Positions 49,351-58,913 of a stretch of 64,000 bases of DNA are shown piece by piece; the first letter of the stretch is position 1; each line of letters begins with the position of its first letter. The position numbers were made by a program, and so were the translations under genes. Source of the stretch: Campylobacter taeniopygiae. GTDB taxonomy: Bacteria; Campylobacterota; Campylobacteria; Campylobacterales; Campylobacteraceae. The notes beneath the pieces were generated by a model, which was not told the DNA's origin, made no database searches, and worked only from the letters and a program-made list of their open reading frames with translations. The DNA is taken from assembly GCF_005406225.1 (NCBI RefSeq), contig NZ_NXLY01000007.1, positions 35,682 through 99,681 on the forward strand, written 5' to 3'.

Positions 49351-50721
49351 ATGGCAAGAAGAAAGAAAAAGACTTTTTATCTGTATTTTTTAATCCTTGT
49401 TGTTTTGGCAGCTTTTTTTATTGTAAAAAAAGAAGATATAGTGAGAAAAAGCTTACCTCAAATTCTTATGCCCGATATTGTCTATACAAATCTTGAAAAA
49501 CCTATTTCTGTGCATATTAAAGATGAGAATCATTCTATTAAAAATGTAAAAATTATCTTAAAAAAAGATGATCAAGATTCTGGAATGTTAATTGCAGATG
49601 AAAAAATACAAAAATTAAATGATATTACTTTGCAAGTTGCTTTGCCAAAAAGTAGCGAAAAATCAAAATCTTTTATCATGGAAATTATTGCTGAAAATGA
49701 TTGTTTTTGGAATATTTTTGATCAAGATAAAGCAAAAAAACAAATCGCGATTATAGTCGATAATGCCTCTCCTAAAATAAATATTTTAAGCAATTCTTAT
49801 CAAATCGAGCAAGGCGGGGCAGCTAGCGTTGTATTTTCTGCAAAAGATGCTAACTTAGATCAAGTTTATATCGAGACAAATAGAGGAAAGATCTTTAAAG
49901 CAACTCCTTATGTTAAAGATGGTTATTATGCAGCCCTTATTGCTTGGGATGCAAGAGACGATGAGTTTAGAGCTTATGTGATTGCAACAGATAAGGCCGG
50001 AAATACTTCTAAAGAGCGCATAAGGTATTATTTTTTAAATAGAAAGTATAAAGTTTCTAATATTAACCTTACGGATAGTTTCTTAGATGGTAAAATTGAA
50101 AATTTAGCTCAAGAATACGCTCCAAAAGACAATAATTTTACGCGTTTTGACAAATTTAAATTCGTCAATGAAACTTTAAGAAATGATAATGAAAAACTCA
50201 TACATGAAATCACTTCAAATGTTTTAGAAGATAAAATTGATAATTTTTCCCTTAATTTATTTTTGCCACTGAAACATGCGTTAAAAGTTGGGGATTTTGC
50301 TGATCATAGATATTACTCTTATAATGGTCAATTTGTTAGCGATTCTTACCATATGGGTATAGATTTGGCTAGTGTTAGAGAAGCTCCAATCTTTAGCAAT
50401 AATTCTGGAAAAGTTGTATTTGCACAAAAGAATGGAATTTACGGGCTTAATTTGATTGTTTATCATGGCTTTGGTGTTTATAGTCTTTATGGACATTGCT
50501 CATCTAAAGATATTGATGTCGGCGAAAAAATAGCCAGCCAAAGTGTGATCGCAAGAACAGGAAAAAGTGGTTTAGCTCTTGGAGATCATTTGCATTTTGG
50601 GGTTTTAGTTCAAGGAATAGAAACACGTCCGGAGCAATGGCAAGATAGAAAATGGATCGAGGAAAACATTTATAAAGTTTTAAATAATGGAAAAAAAATA
50701 ATTTTAGGACAAAAACAATGA
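49351..50721 (+). CDS. M23-family peptidoglycan peptidase, membrane-anchored
   Basis: 456 residues. A basic start (MARRKKKT) is followed by one transmembrane helix (FYLYFLILVVLAAFFIV), then a long immunoglobulin-like region, and the C-terminal LytM domain with HMGIDLA (zinc His/Asp), SGLALGDHLHFGVLVQG (HLHF zinc His). It cuts peptidoglycan cross-bridges in the periplasm and may control cell shape as other Campylobacter M23 enzymes do. The stop overlaps the lpxC start by 4 nt. Confidence 0.88.
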   Translation: MARRKKKTFYLYFLILVVLAAFFIVKKEDIVRKSLPQILMPDIVYTNLEKPISVHIKDENHSIKNVKIILKKDDQDSGMLIADEKIQKLNDITLQVALPKSSEKSKSFIMEIIAENDCFWNIFDQDKAKKQIAIIVDNASPKINILSNSYQIEQGGAASVVFSAKDANLDQVYIETNRGKIFKATPYVKDGYYAALIAWDARDDEFRAYVIATDKAGNTSKERIRYYFLNRKYKVSNINLTDSFLDGKIENLAQEYAPKDNNFTRFDKFKFVNETLRNDNEKLIHEITSNVLEDKIDNFSLNLFLPLKHALKVGDFADHRYYSYNGQFVSDSYHMGIDLASVREAPIFSNNSGKVVFAQKNGIYGLNLIVYHGFGVYSLYGHCSSKDIDVGEKIASQSVIARTGKSGLALGDHLHFGVLVQGIETRPEQWQDRKWIEENIYKVLNNGKKIILGQKQ

Positions 50722-51602
50722 AACAATTAACCTTAGCAAGATCAGTAAAAGGTGTAGGAATAGGACTACACAAAGGCGAACCTATCGAAATTACTCTTGA
50801 GCCTTTGGAGGCTGATAGCGGCATAGTTTTTTTTAGGAGTGATTTAAATGCAAGTTACAAAGCGATTCCTGAAAATGTAATCAATACTCAAATGGCCACT
50901 GTTTTAGGAGATGATCGCGGTTTTATTTCAACGATAGAGCATTTAATGAGTGCTATAAATGCTTATGGAATTGATAATGTGCGTATTGTTTTAAATGCAA
51001 ACGAAGCTCCTGTTATGGATGGATCAAGTATTAGTTTTTGTATGATGCTTGATGAAGCGGGAGTTGTAGAACTAGATGCACCTAAAAAAATTATGGTTAT
51101 TAAAAAACCAATAGAAGTAAGAGATGGGAATAAATTTGTAAGATTAATACCGACTAAAGAGCCTCGCATTAATTATACCATCAAATTTGATAATGCGGTT
51201 ATAGGTGAGCAAACTTATAATTTTGAATTCAGCAAAAAAAATTATATAGAAAATATCGCAAGAGCTAGAACTTTTGGTTTTTTAAAAGATGTTCAAATGC
51301 TTAGAGATAAAAATTTAGCCCTTGGCGGCAGTTTGGAAAATACTATAGTTGTCGATGAGAGTAGAATTTTAAATCCTGAAGGTTTGCGTTTTAAGGATGA
51401 ATTTGTAAGACATAAAATTTTAGATGCTATCGGGGATTTAACCTTGCTTGGATATAGAGTTTTTGGCGATTATATATCTTTTGCTGGAAGCCATCATTTA
51501 AATCACTTGCTCACTAAAGAGGTGTTAAAAGATAAAGAAGCTTATGAAATTGTCAGTCTTGAAAAAGCAAATGAAAAAGCTTATGAAAAGGTTTTTGCAT
51601 AA
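50718..51602 (+). CDS. lpxC: UDP-3-O-acyl-N-acetylglucosamine deacetylase
   Basis: 294 residues. Zinc residues lie in EHLMSA and in the SGSHHLNHLL stretch (HxxxD-type motif), and the catalytic KDVQMLRDKNLALGGSLENTIVVD region is present. It commits the cell to lipid A synthesis. The ATG overlaps the M23 peptidase stop, so the two envelope genes are coupled. The stop is TAA in the sequence GCATAAAAAC, which affects the next gene (see findings). Confidence 0.96.
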   Translation: MKQLTLARSVKGVGIGLHKGEPIEITLEPLEADSGIVFFRSDLNASYKAIPENVINTQMATVLGDDRGFISTIEHLMSAINAYGIDNVRIVLNANEAPVMDGSSISFCMMLDEAGVVELDAPKKIMVIKKPIEVRDGNKFVRLIPTKEPRINYTIKFDNAVIGEQTYNFEFSKKNYIENIARARTFGFLKDVQMLRDKNLALGGSLENTIVVDESRILNPEGLRFKDEFVRHKILDAIGDLTLLGYRVFGDYISFAGSHHLNHLLTKEVLKDKEAYEIVSLEKANEKAYEKVFA

Positions 51603-51640
51603 AAACTTCTCTCTTACTTAATGCCTTATCTAAGCCTTTA

Positions 51641-52042
51641 ATGCTTGGTGTTTATGAAAATGATCTTCTTGTAAAAAGCATAACAAGCGATGAAAAAGCG
51701 AGTGAATTTATACCTAAAATTTTACAAGAATTACTTCAAGATTTCACCTTTGATGAGCTTATTTATGCTAACGGTCCAGGCTCTTTTATGGGGATTAAAA
51801 TTTCTTATGTGAGTTTGAGTACCCTAAGTATAGTTAAAAATATCCCTTTGTTTGCAATTAGCGCATTTGAGTTGAATAATAATCAGCCCATCAGTGCTCA
51901 TAGAGAAATGTGTTTTGTCAAAAAAGGGGATGAAATTGTTTTAGAAAAGGCTGTTTCAGGAGAGTTTATCCTACCTTCAAATTTAAGCAAGCTTAATAAA
52001 AAAGATGATAATCTACCTTTTTATTTTTTACCTGCAATTTAA
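51641..52042 (+). CDS. tsaB: TsaB-like (tRNA threonylcarbamoyladenosine protein B) with uncertain start
   Basis: 133 residues from the ATG at 51641. IYANGPGSFMGIKISYVSL matches the YAxGPGSFTGxRI motif of TsaB, a non-catalytic partner of TsaD in making t6A37 in tRNA. The protein is about 100 residues shorter than E. coli TsaB, as in other Campylobacter. The open frame continues upstream through KTSLLLNALSKPL, the usual first strand, back to the lpxC stop but has no ATG, GTG or TTG there; see finding. Downstream of lpxC by 38 nt. Confidence 0.75.
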   Translation: MLGVYENDLLVKSITSDEKASEFIPKILQELLQDFTFDELIYANGPGSFMGIKISYVSLSTLSIVKNIPLFAISAFELNNNQPISAHREMCFVKKGDEIVLEKAVSGEFILPSNLSKLNKKDDNLPFYFLPAI

Positions 52043-52064
52043 ATAATTTTACTAGGAATCAATA

Positions 52065-52943
52065 TTGAAAATTTTAGTACCTGCAACGAGTGCAAATTTA
52101 GGACCAGGATTTGATTGTCTTGGTTTAAGCATAGGGCTTTTTAATAGCACTATCATTGAAAAATCCAATTTTTTTAGCATCAGCATTTATGGAGAAGGCA
52201 GTGAAAATTTAAGCCTTAAAAAAAATAATATTTTTGTGAGTATTTTTAATGAAGTTTATGAAAGATTGAGTGGAAAAAAAGAAAAATTTCGCTTTATTTT
52301 TGAAAATAAAATTCCCTTATCTAGAGGTCTTGGAAGCTCTTCTGCTGTCATTGTTGGAGCTATTGGAGCGGCTTTTGAAATGGCTGGATTTAGGGTTGAA
52401 AAACAAAAAATCTTAAATGAGGCATTAAAATATGAAAATCATCCTGATAACATAGCTCCGGCGGTTTTGGGAGGATTTGTAACTTCTGTGGTTGAAAATG
52501 AAAATGTTTTTAGTATAAAAAAATCCATAGATGAAAATTTAAGTGCTGTTGTAGTTATTCCAAATGTATTTATAAGCACAGAGCAAAGTCGTACGGCTTT
52601 ACCATCAAGTTTTAATCTTAAAGAGTGCGTATTTAACTTAGCTCATTCTTCTTTTCTTACAGCTTGTTTTTTGGAAAAAAAATACGATTTATTAACTATA
52701 GCTAGTAAAGATTTAATTCATCAAAATCATAGAATGAAAAATTTACCCGAACTTTTTGAGGTGCAAAAATTTGCTTTAGAAAACAAAGCTTTAATGAGTA
52801 CTCTTTCAGGATCAGGTTCTAGTTTTTTTAATCTTGCTTATAAAGAGGATGCAAATTATTTAAAACAGCAACTTGAGAAAAAATTTAGAAATTTTAAAAT
52901 TTTGGTTTTAGAATTTGATAATAAAGGTTTTGAAATTTGCTAA
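52065..52943 (+). CDS. thrB: Homoserine kinase
   Basis: 292 residues, GHMP kinase fold. VPATSANLGPGFDCLGLS at the N-terminus, the ATP loop PLSRGLGSSSAVIVGA near 86-100, and STLSGSGSSFFNLA near 245. It phosphorylates homoserine for threonine synthesis. The start is TTG with an AGGAATC ribosome-binding site; no ATG is near. It ends inside the next gene. Confidence 0.95.
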   Translation: MKILVPATSANLGPGFDCLGLSIGLFNSTIIEKSNFFSISIYGEGSENLSLKKNNIFVSIFNEVYERLSGKKEKFRFIFENKIPLSRGLGSSSAVIVGAIGAAFEMAGFRVEKQKILNEALKYENHPDNIAPAVLGGFVTSVVENENVFSIKKSIDENLSAVVVIPNVFISTEQSRTALPSSFNLKECVFNLAHSSFLTACFLEKKYDLLTIASKDLIHQNHRMKNLPELFEVQKFALENKALMSTLSGSGSSFFNLAYKEDANYLKQQLEKKFRNFKILVLEFDNKGFEIC

Positions 52944-53233
52944 AAAATGAAAAAAAAAGATATAATTCTAAAAATGCAGACAAACATAAACCGGTTAGAA
53001 TGTGCGTGGTTTGCAAAAATCGTTTTTTTCAAAAAGAATTGCATAGATTAAAGGTTTTTAAGGCGGAGTTATACCAAAATTTAGCTTTTGGTCGTAGTAT
53101 TTATTTGTGCAATCATTGTCTTTTAATGGAGGATGAAAAATTTCAGGCCACATTCTCAAAAATATGTAAAAAATTAAATATAAAAATCACTCAGCAGAAT
53201 ATAAAGGAGATCGTTTTAAATGGCAAAAATTAG
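52937..53233 (+). CDS. YlxR-family (DUF448) RNA-binding protein
   Basis: 98 residues. [22 protein letters not shown] and the YLCNHC cluster fit YlxR, a small RNA-binding protein usually encoded just before infB, as here (infB overlaps it by 14 nt). The frame opens with a TTG inside the thrB end; the exact start is uncertain. YlxR is reported to affect transcription or RNase P in Bacillus; role here is inferred. Confidence 0.8.
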   Translation: MLKNEKKRYNSKNADKHKPVRMCVVCKNRFFQKELHRLKVFKAELYQNLAFGRSIYLCNHCLLMEDEKFQATFSKICKKLNIKITQQNIKEIVLNGKN

Positions 53234-55799
53234 AATTCATGAAATCGCAAAAGAATTAGGATACGATAGCAAAGAAATCATCGAAAAGGCCAACGAATTA
53301 GGACTCAATATCAAAACCGCATCAAATGCCGTAGAACCTGATGTTGCTGCGGGAATTTATGAATACATACAAACTAAAGTTATCCCCGAAGCTTTTAAGA
53401 AAAATATCAAGCAAACTCCGGCAAAAAAAACAAAAACCAAAGCAAAAGAAGACAAGGTTCAAACTGCAAAAACTACTACTGTAGCAAAACAAGAAAAGGT
53501 AGAAAAAGTAGAAACGATTAAGCCAAAAGAAGAAGTCAAAGAAGAGCCTAAAGAAAAAGTTCAAGAGAGTTTAGCGAGTGCTACTTTGGCAAAAAGAAGA
53601 GGGCTTGTGATTGTTAAAAAGAAAAAAACCGAAGAAGAACTTGCAAAAAAAGAAGAACCAAAAAGTGCTGCTGAAACTCCTTCAAATCAAGAAAGAATTA
53701 ATTTAAAAACGATGTTTTCAAATACTGATCTCGATGATTCTGCAAAAAAGAAGAAAAAAGATAAAAAACCTAATATCGCAGTCAAAAAAGAAAATACTCA
53801 AAAAATGGATCTTTTAGGAAATCAAGATTTTGCCGAAATTTCTTTAGATGATGAGGATGAGGTTGTTTTGCCTGATTTTAGCGTTAAGGAAGAAGAAAAG
53901 CCGAACAATATGGTTAAAAAACAGCCTAATTTTTTACGCCAAGCTGTGGGTAATTCTGTTAATTTTGCTGAAGGTGGAATTCAAAGAAGAAGTCGTAAAA
54001 AACCGCCTAAAAAAGTGGAAAAAAAAGAAAATGAAGCCATTACAAGCGTTGAAATTCCTAAAGAAATTAGAGTGTATGAATTTGCCGATAAAATAGGCAA
54101 AAGCACAAGCGAAGTGATCTCAAAGCTTTTTATGCTTGGTATGATGACAACTAAAAATGATTTTTTAGATGAAGATGCTATTGAGATTTTGGGCTCTGAA
54201 TTTGGCATAGAAATTACTATTACTAATGAAGCGGATGAATTTGATTATGTAAAAGATTATGAAACTCAAGATGATGAAAAAGATTTAATCACTAGAGCAC
54301 CTGTTATTACGATAATGGGACACGTTGATCATGGTAAAACTTCATTGCTAGATTTTATCAGAAAATCTCGTGTTGCAAGTGGTGAAGCAGGGGGAATTAC
54401 CCAGCATGTGGGTGCTTATATGGTGGAAAAAAATGATCGAAAGATCACCTTTATCGATACTCCAGGTCATGAGGCTTTTACGGCTATGCGTGCAAGGGGT
54501 GCAAGTATCACTGATATTGTTATTATCGTTGTAGCTGCTGATGATGGGGTTAAACCTCAAACAAAAGAAGCGATTAATCATGCAAAAGCTGCTAATGTGC
54601 CTATCATCATAGCGATCAATAAGATGGATAAAGAGGGCGCAAATCCTGATATGGTAAAAACACAACTTGCTGAACTTGAGATCATGCCAGTAGAGTGGGG
54701 TGGAAGTTATGAATTTGTAGGTGTATCTGCTAAAACGGGGATGGGGATAGAAGATTTACTTGAAATCGTGCTTTTACAGGCTGATATTTTAGAGTTAAAA
54801 GCAAATCCTAAAAATTACGCAAAGGCAAGTATTATAGAATCTTCCATACAAAAAGGTCGTGGTGCAGTTGCTACTGTGATCGTGCAAAATGGAACTTTAA
54901 AAGTAGGTGATACGGTTGTAGCGGGTGTTTCTTATGGAAAAATAAAAGCTATGAGTGATGATCAAGGTAAAGCACTTAAAGAGATCAAGCCAGGTGAATG
55001 TGGAGTGATAGTTGGTTTAAGTGAAGTGGCACAATCGGGTGAAATTTTAATTGCTGTTAAAACCGATAAAGAAGCAAGAGGGTATGCAGCTAAACGTTAT
55101 GAATACAATCGTCAAAAAGAGCTTAGCAAATCCACAAAAGTCAGCATTGATGAATTTGGAGCTAAAATCAAAGAAGGCAATATCAAAGCTTTACCAGTTA
55201 TATTAAAAGCAGATGTTCAAGGAACGCTAGAAGCTTTAAAAGCGAGTTTGGAAAAATTAAGAAACGATGAAATTAAAGTCGATATCATCCATAGCGGGGT
55301 AGGTGGAATCACACAAAGCGATATTGAACTTGCTAGTGCGAGTGAAAATTCTATCGTGCTTGGTTTTAATATACGTCCAACAGGGGAAATCAAAGAACGT
55401 GCTAAAGATAAAGGTGTTGAAATAAAAACCTACAATGTTATTTATAATCTTTTAGACGATGTTAAAGCCTTGCTTGGTGGTATGATGAGCCCTATAATTT
55501 CTGAAGAGCAATTGGGTCAAGCTGAAATCAGACAAGTGATTAATGTGCCAAAATTGGGTCAAATTGCGGGCTGTATGGTTACAGAAGGCGTGATCAATAG
55601 AGGGGCTAAAATTCGTCTCATACGAGAAGGCGTTGTGGTTTTTGAAGGAAGCGTGAGTTCTTTAAAACGTTTTAAAGATGATGTTAAAGAGGTTGCAAAA
55701 GGCTATGAGTGTGGCGTTGGCATACAAGGATGTGATGATATGAGAGTGGGTGATTATATAGAAAGTTATAAAGAAGTTGAAGAAAAAGTAAGTCTATGA
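53220..55799 (+). CDS. infB: Translation initiation factor IF-2
   Basis: 859 residues. The N-terminal ~300 residues are a long Lys/Glu-rich variable region, then the G domain with GHVDHGKT (367-374), DTPGHEAFT and NKMD, then domains II-IV, with [20 protein letters not shown]. It brings initiator tRNA to the 30S subunit. It is the core of the infB-rbfA-rimP operon; rbfA starts on its stop codon. Confidence 0.96.
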   Translation: MAKIRIHEIAKELGYDSKEIIEKANELGLNIKTASNAVEPDVAAGIYEYIQTKVIPEAFKKNIKQTPAKKTKTKAKEDKVQTAKTTTVAKQEKVEKVETIKPKEEVKEEPKEKVQESLASATLAKRRGLVIVKKKKTEEELAKKEEPKSAAETPSNQERINLKTMFSNTDLDDSAKKKKKDKKPNIAVKKENTQKMDLLGNQDFAEISLDDEDEVVLPDFSVKEEEKPNNMVKKQPNFLRQAVGNSVNFAEGGIQRRSRKKPPKKVEKKENEAITSVEIPKEIRVYEFADKIGKSTSEVISKLFMLGMMTTKNDFLDEDAIEILGSEFGIEITITNEADEFDYVKDYETQDDEKDLITRAPVITIMGHVDHGKTSLLDFIRKSRVASGEAGGITQHVGAYMVEKNDRKITFIDTPGHEAFTAMRARGASITDIVIIVVAADDGVKPQTKEAINHAKAANVPIIIAINKMDKEGANPDMVKTQLAELEIMPVEWGGSYEFVGVSAKTGMGIEDLLEIVLLQADILELKANPKNYAKASIIESSIQKGRGAVATVIVQNGTLKVGDTVVAGVSYGKIKAMSDDQGKALKEIKPGECGVIVGLSEVAQSGEILIAVKTDKEARGYAAKRYEYNRQKELSKSTKVSIDEFGAKIKEGNIKALPVILKADVQGTLEALKASLEKLRNDEIKVDIIHSGVGGITQSDIELASASENSIVLGFNIRPTGEIKERAKDKGVEIKTYNVIYNLLDDVKALLGGMMSPIISEEQLGQAEIRQVINVPKLGQIAGCMVTEGVINRGAKIRLIREGVVVFEGSVSSLKRFKDDVKEVAKGYECGVGIQGCDDMRVGDYIESYKEVEEKVSL

Positions 55800-56158
55800 A
55801 TCCAGCCGAGATTAAAAAATTACGCACAGAAAGCATTTTAAAAGAGCTTATCCCTGAAGCTTTGGCAAATTTAGATGATGAGAATTTAAAAAATCTTTGT
55901 GTTGTGGATGTAGAATGCAAAAAAGGCAGATATGATGCTTTTGTGTATCTTGATAAAATGTTTTTCAATGCCCATGAGCAAGAAAAAATTCTTAACGCTT
56001 TAAAAAAGGCATCAAGGGCTTTGCAAAACTATTGTATGAGTGAGCAAGGTTGGTATCGCTGTCCGAATTTTCATTTTAAATTTGATGATAGACTCGAGTA
56101 TCAAAATCACATGGATGCGCTTTTTGAAAAGATAAAAAAGGAAAAAAATGAATCTTGA
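55796..56158 (+). CDS. rbfA: Ribosome-binding factor A
   Basis: 120 residues, KH-like fold. [22 protein letters not shown] at the N-terminus, [18 protein letters not shown] and [21 protein letters not shown] identify RbfA, needed for late 30S maturation and cold growth. ATGA overlap with infB; 11-nt overlap with rimP. Confidence 0.92.
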   Translation: MNPAEIKKLRTESILKELIPEALANLDDENLKNLCVVDVECKKGRYDAFVYLDKMFFNAHEQEKILNALKKASRALQNYCMSEQGWYRCPNFHFKFDDRLEYQNHMDALFEKIKKEKNES

Positions 56159-56588
56159 GGCTTTATGCAAAGAAGCAAATTTAGAACTTTATGATAGTGA
56201 ATTAGTCAGTGAAAATGGAAAAAAAATTTACCGAATTTATGTGATGAATCCTTTAAATGAAAAAGGTGAAAGAGTGGGGATAAATTTGGATGATTGTGCT
56301 AGGCTTAGTGAGATTTTATCACCTATTTTTGATGTGGAACCACCTGTAAGTGGAGAGTATTTTTTAGAGGTTTCAAGCTGTGGGCTTGAAAGAAAGCTTA
56401 GTAAAATAGAGCATTTTGAAAAAAGCATCCATGAGCTTGTAAAAATCACAACCAATGAAAAAGAAAAGATCGAGGCAAAAATTCTTAGCGTTGAAAATGA
56501 AAATATAAATTTACAAACCTTAGATAATGAAAAAATCACTCTTAAATTTAATGATATAAAAAAAGCTAGAACTTTCGTACAGTGGTAA
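56148..56588 (+). CDS. rimP: Ribosome maturation factor RimP
   Basis: 146 residues. RIYVMNPLNEKGERVGINLDDCARLSEILSPI and the conserved PVSGEYFLEVSSCGLERKL motif define RimP, which assists early 30S assembly. It ends the infB operon. An 80-nt gap follows before the McrB-like gene. Confidence 0.93.
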   Translation: MNLEALCKEANLELYDSELVSENGKKIYRIYVMNPLNEKGERVGINLDDCARLSEILSPIFDVEPPVSGEYFLEVSSCGLERKLSKIEHFEKSIHELVKITTNEKEKIEAKILSVENENINLQTLDNEKITLKFNDIKKARTFVQW

Positions 56589-56666
56589 ATAAATTATTTA
56601 TTAAATATTAATAAATAATTTATTATAATGTTTATTAATTTTTAAAATAGCTAAAGAGGAAATTGA

Positions 56667-58913
56667 ATGTGGAATTTAGATAAAAAAGAATCTCAAGAAT
56701 TGGCGGATAATTTTTTACAATTTCAAGAAGTATGGACTTTGGATAGAGTCCAAGAAATGACTTTAAAAGAATATACCAGTGTATTAAAAGAGAATCCAAA
56801 TAGAGATGATTTTACTTTTTGGATAGAAAATAAACTTGGCAATATAGGAAGCATTTGGGGTGGCTCAAGTTTTAAATTTGGTATATATAGAAGAAACGAT
56901 GAGGGTGAAAAAAAATCTTCTAAAGGTAGATTGTATAATCAAAATTATGCTTGGTTATCTAAATATGGAAATAACCAAGATGAAGCTTTTGAAAATGTAA
57001 AAAAAATAATTGTAAAAATAATACAAGCAAGTAAAAATAATGATTTAGAGGCGATAGAAAAGATAAATTTTGGGGATGCTGTAAAATGGAAAATAGCTTT
57101 TCATTATCAAGATATAAAAAATATTAAAATAGTTAATATTTTTTCAAAAGATGTTTTAAACGTAATATCCAAAAATAAATTTAAACAGAAATTGAAAACA
57201 TGTGAAATTTATAGAAAATTAATAGAAGATGAAAATTTATCATTAATAGATATGATAAATAAAATAGCCAATCCTTTATGGTTTGAATATGGTGAAAATA
57301 GTGAAAATTATATTAGAGAAATAAAAGAACTATTTTTTAATTTTTTAAAAAGTGAATTGCACGATGAAGTTATAAAAGAATATATTGATGCAATAGATAA
57401 TATATCTAAGAAATTTTTAGATAAGAGTTTGTATAGTTGTAGTGATAACAATGAATTTTATAGAAATAAACACAAATTAGACAAAGATAAAAATTTTTTA
57501 TCAGAAAATCTTAAAAATGGTAATATGTATTTTAATGCATTGAAATATTATGAGAAATTTTTTAAAGTTCATTTTGGAAAAGATATACAAGATGAAAATA
57601 TATCTTTAAATCAAATTCTTTATGGGCCTCCAGGGACAGGAAAGACTTATCATACTATAGATAAAGCTTTAGAAATTTTGGGTGAAAATTTAGAAAATAG
57701 AATAGACAAAAAAGCAAAATTTGATGAGTATGTAAAAAATGGACAAATAGTTTTTACTACCTTTCATCAAAGTTACGGATATGAAGAATTTGTAGAGGGT
57801 ATAAAACCTGTTATAAACGAAGATAATGGAAATTCTAAAGAGTTGGAATATGAAATAAGAGATGGAATTTTTAAAGAACTTTGCAAAAAGGCTTTAGAAA
57901 ATGAAGATAATATAAAAGACTTTAATGTTTATATAAATAAATTAAAAGAAAAAGCAAAAGAAGAAGATGATAATCCGGAAAAATATTTTAAATTGCCAAA
58001 TACAAAATATTCTATTCAGTATAGAGGTGGAAAAACATTTAGAATTAAATTTGATGATATGAGTAAAAATCATAAAGATTATCCAGTAAATATAGAAAAT
58101 ATAATGAAATTATATAAAACTTCCAGTGTAAATGAAATATATAATTCAGCATATGTTAAAGCTATATTAAATTATTTAAAATCGCAAGGTTTGAAAGATT
58201 ATCAAGACAAACCAAAAGAAACAAATTTGCCTTACATTATCATTATTGATGAAATCAATCGCGGTAATGTAAGTAAGATTTTTGGCGAGCTTATAACTTT
58301 GATAGAACCAAGCAAAAGAATAGGCAAGGAAGAAGAGTTAAGGGTAACTTTGCCTTATAGTGGTGAAAAATTTGGGGTGCCTGAAAATGTCTATATTGTA
58401 GGCACTATGAATACAGCTGATAGAAGTATAACTTCGCTTGATACAGCCTTAAGAAGGCGTTTTGAATTTGTAGAGATGATGCCTGATCCTAAAGAATTAG
58501 AAAATTTAGAATATAAAGATGTAGATTTATCAAAACTATTAACAGCTATCAATACTCGTATAGAATGCTTGCTAGATAGGGAAAAAACTATAGGACATGC
58601 GTTTTTCATAGGTGTTAAAAATTTAGAAAATTTAAAGAGCGTTTTTCAAAATAAAATTATCCCTCTTTTGCAAGAGTATTTTTACGATGATTATGCTTTA
58701 ATAAATGCTGTTTTAAACGATAATCGTATGGTTGAAAAAGCAGAAAATAAAGAAAATGATTATTTAAATAGCATTAAGAAGCTAGAAACATACAATGAGA
58801 AAACTATTTATAATATTAACCCTTTTGATAATGAAATTTGGGATAAAATAGAAACGTATCAAAAAATTTATATCGATAACAAAACCGAAGAAAATAATAA
58901 AAACAATGACTAA
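56667..58913 (+). CDS. McrB-like AAA+ GTPase of a modification-dependent (type IV) restriction system
   Basis: 748 residues. The AAA+ part has Walker A GPPGTGKT (320-327), Walker B IIIIDEINRG (D528, E529) and the McrB-specific MNTADRS (within 579-587). GTP, not ATP, drives McrB translocation. The first ~310 residues have no recognisable DNA-binding family; the stretch GSIWGGSSFKFGIYRR near 50-65 suggests a small target-recognition module, and the following Lys/Asn-rich helices are unusual. The last 8 nt overlap the McrC-like gene. A/T content is higher than in the infB operon, compatible with acquisition. Confidence 0.85.
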   Translation: MWNLDKKESQELADNFLQFQEVWTLDRVQEMTLKEYTSVLKENPNRDDFTFWIENKLGNIGSIWGGSSFKFGIYRRNDEGEKKSSKGRLYNQNYAWLSKYGNNQDEAFENVKKIIVKIIQASKNNDLEAIEKINFGDAVKWKIAFHYQDIKNIKIVNIFSKDVLNVISKNKFKQKLKTCEIYRKLIEDENLSLIDMINKIANPLWFEYGENSENYIREIKELFFNFLKSELHDEVIKEYIDAIDNISKKFLDKSLYSCSDNNEFYRNKHKLDKDKNFLSENLKNGNMYFNALKYYEKFFKVHFGKDIQDENISLNQILYGPPGTGKTYHTIDKALEILGENLENRIDKKAKFDEYVKNGQIVFTTFHQSYGYEEFVEGIKPVINEDNGNSKELEYEIRDGIFKELCKKALENEDNIKDFNVYINKLKEKAKEEDDNPEKYFKLPNTKYSIQYRGGKTFRIKFDDMSKNHKDYPVNIENIMKLYKTSSVNEIYNSAYVKAILNYLKSQGLKDYQDKPKETNLPYIIIIDEINRGNVSKIFGELITLIEPSKRIGKEEELRVTLPYSGEKFGVPENVYIVGTMNTADRSITSLDTALRRRFEFVEMMPDPKELENLEYKDVDLSKLLTAINTRIECLLDREKTIGHAFFIGVKNLENLKSVFQNKIIPLLQEYFYDDYALINAVLNDNRMVEKAENKENDYLNSIKKLETYNEKTIYNINPFDNEIWDKIETYQKIYIDNKTEENNKNND

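Noticed and set aside
54348..54665. Minus-strand open frame inside infB
   Set aside because: It is antisense to the G domain of IF-2 and has no features of its own.
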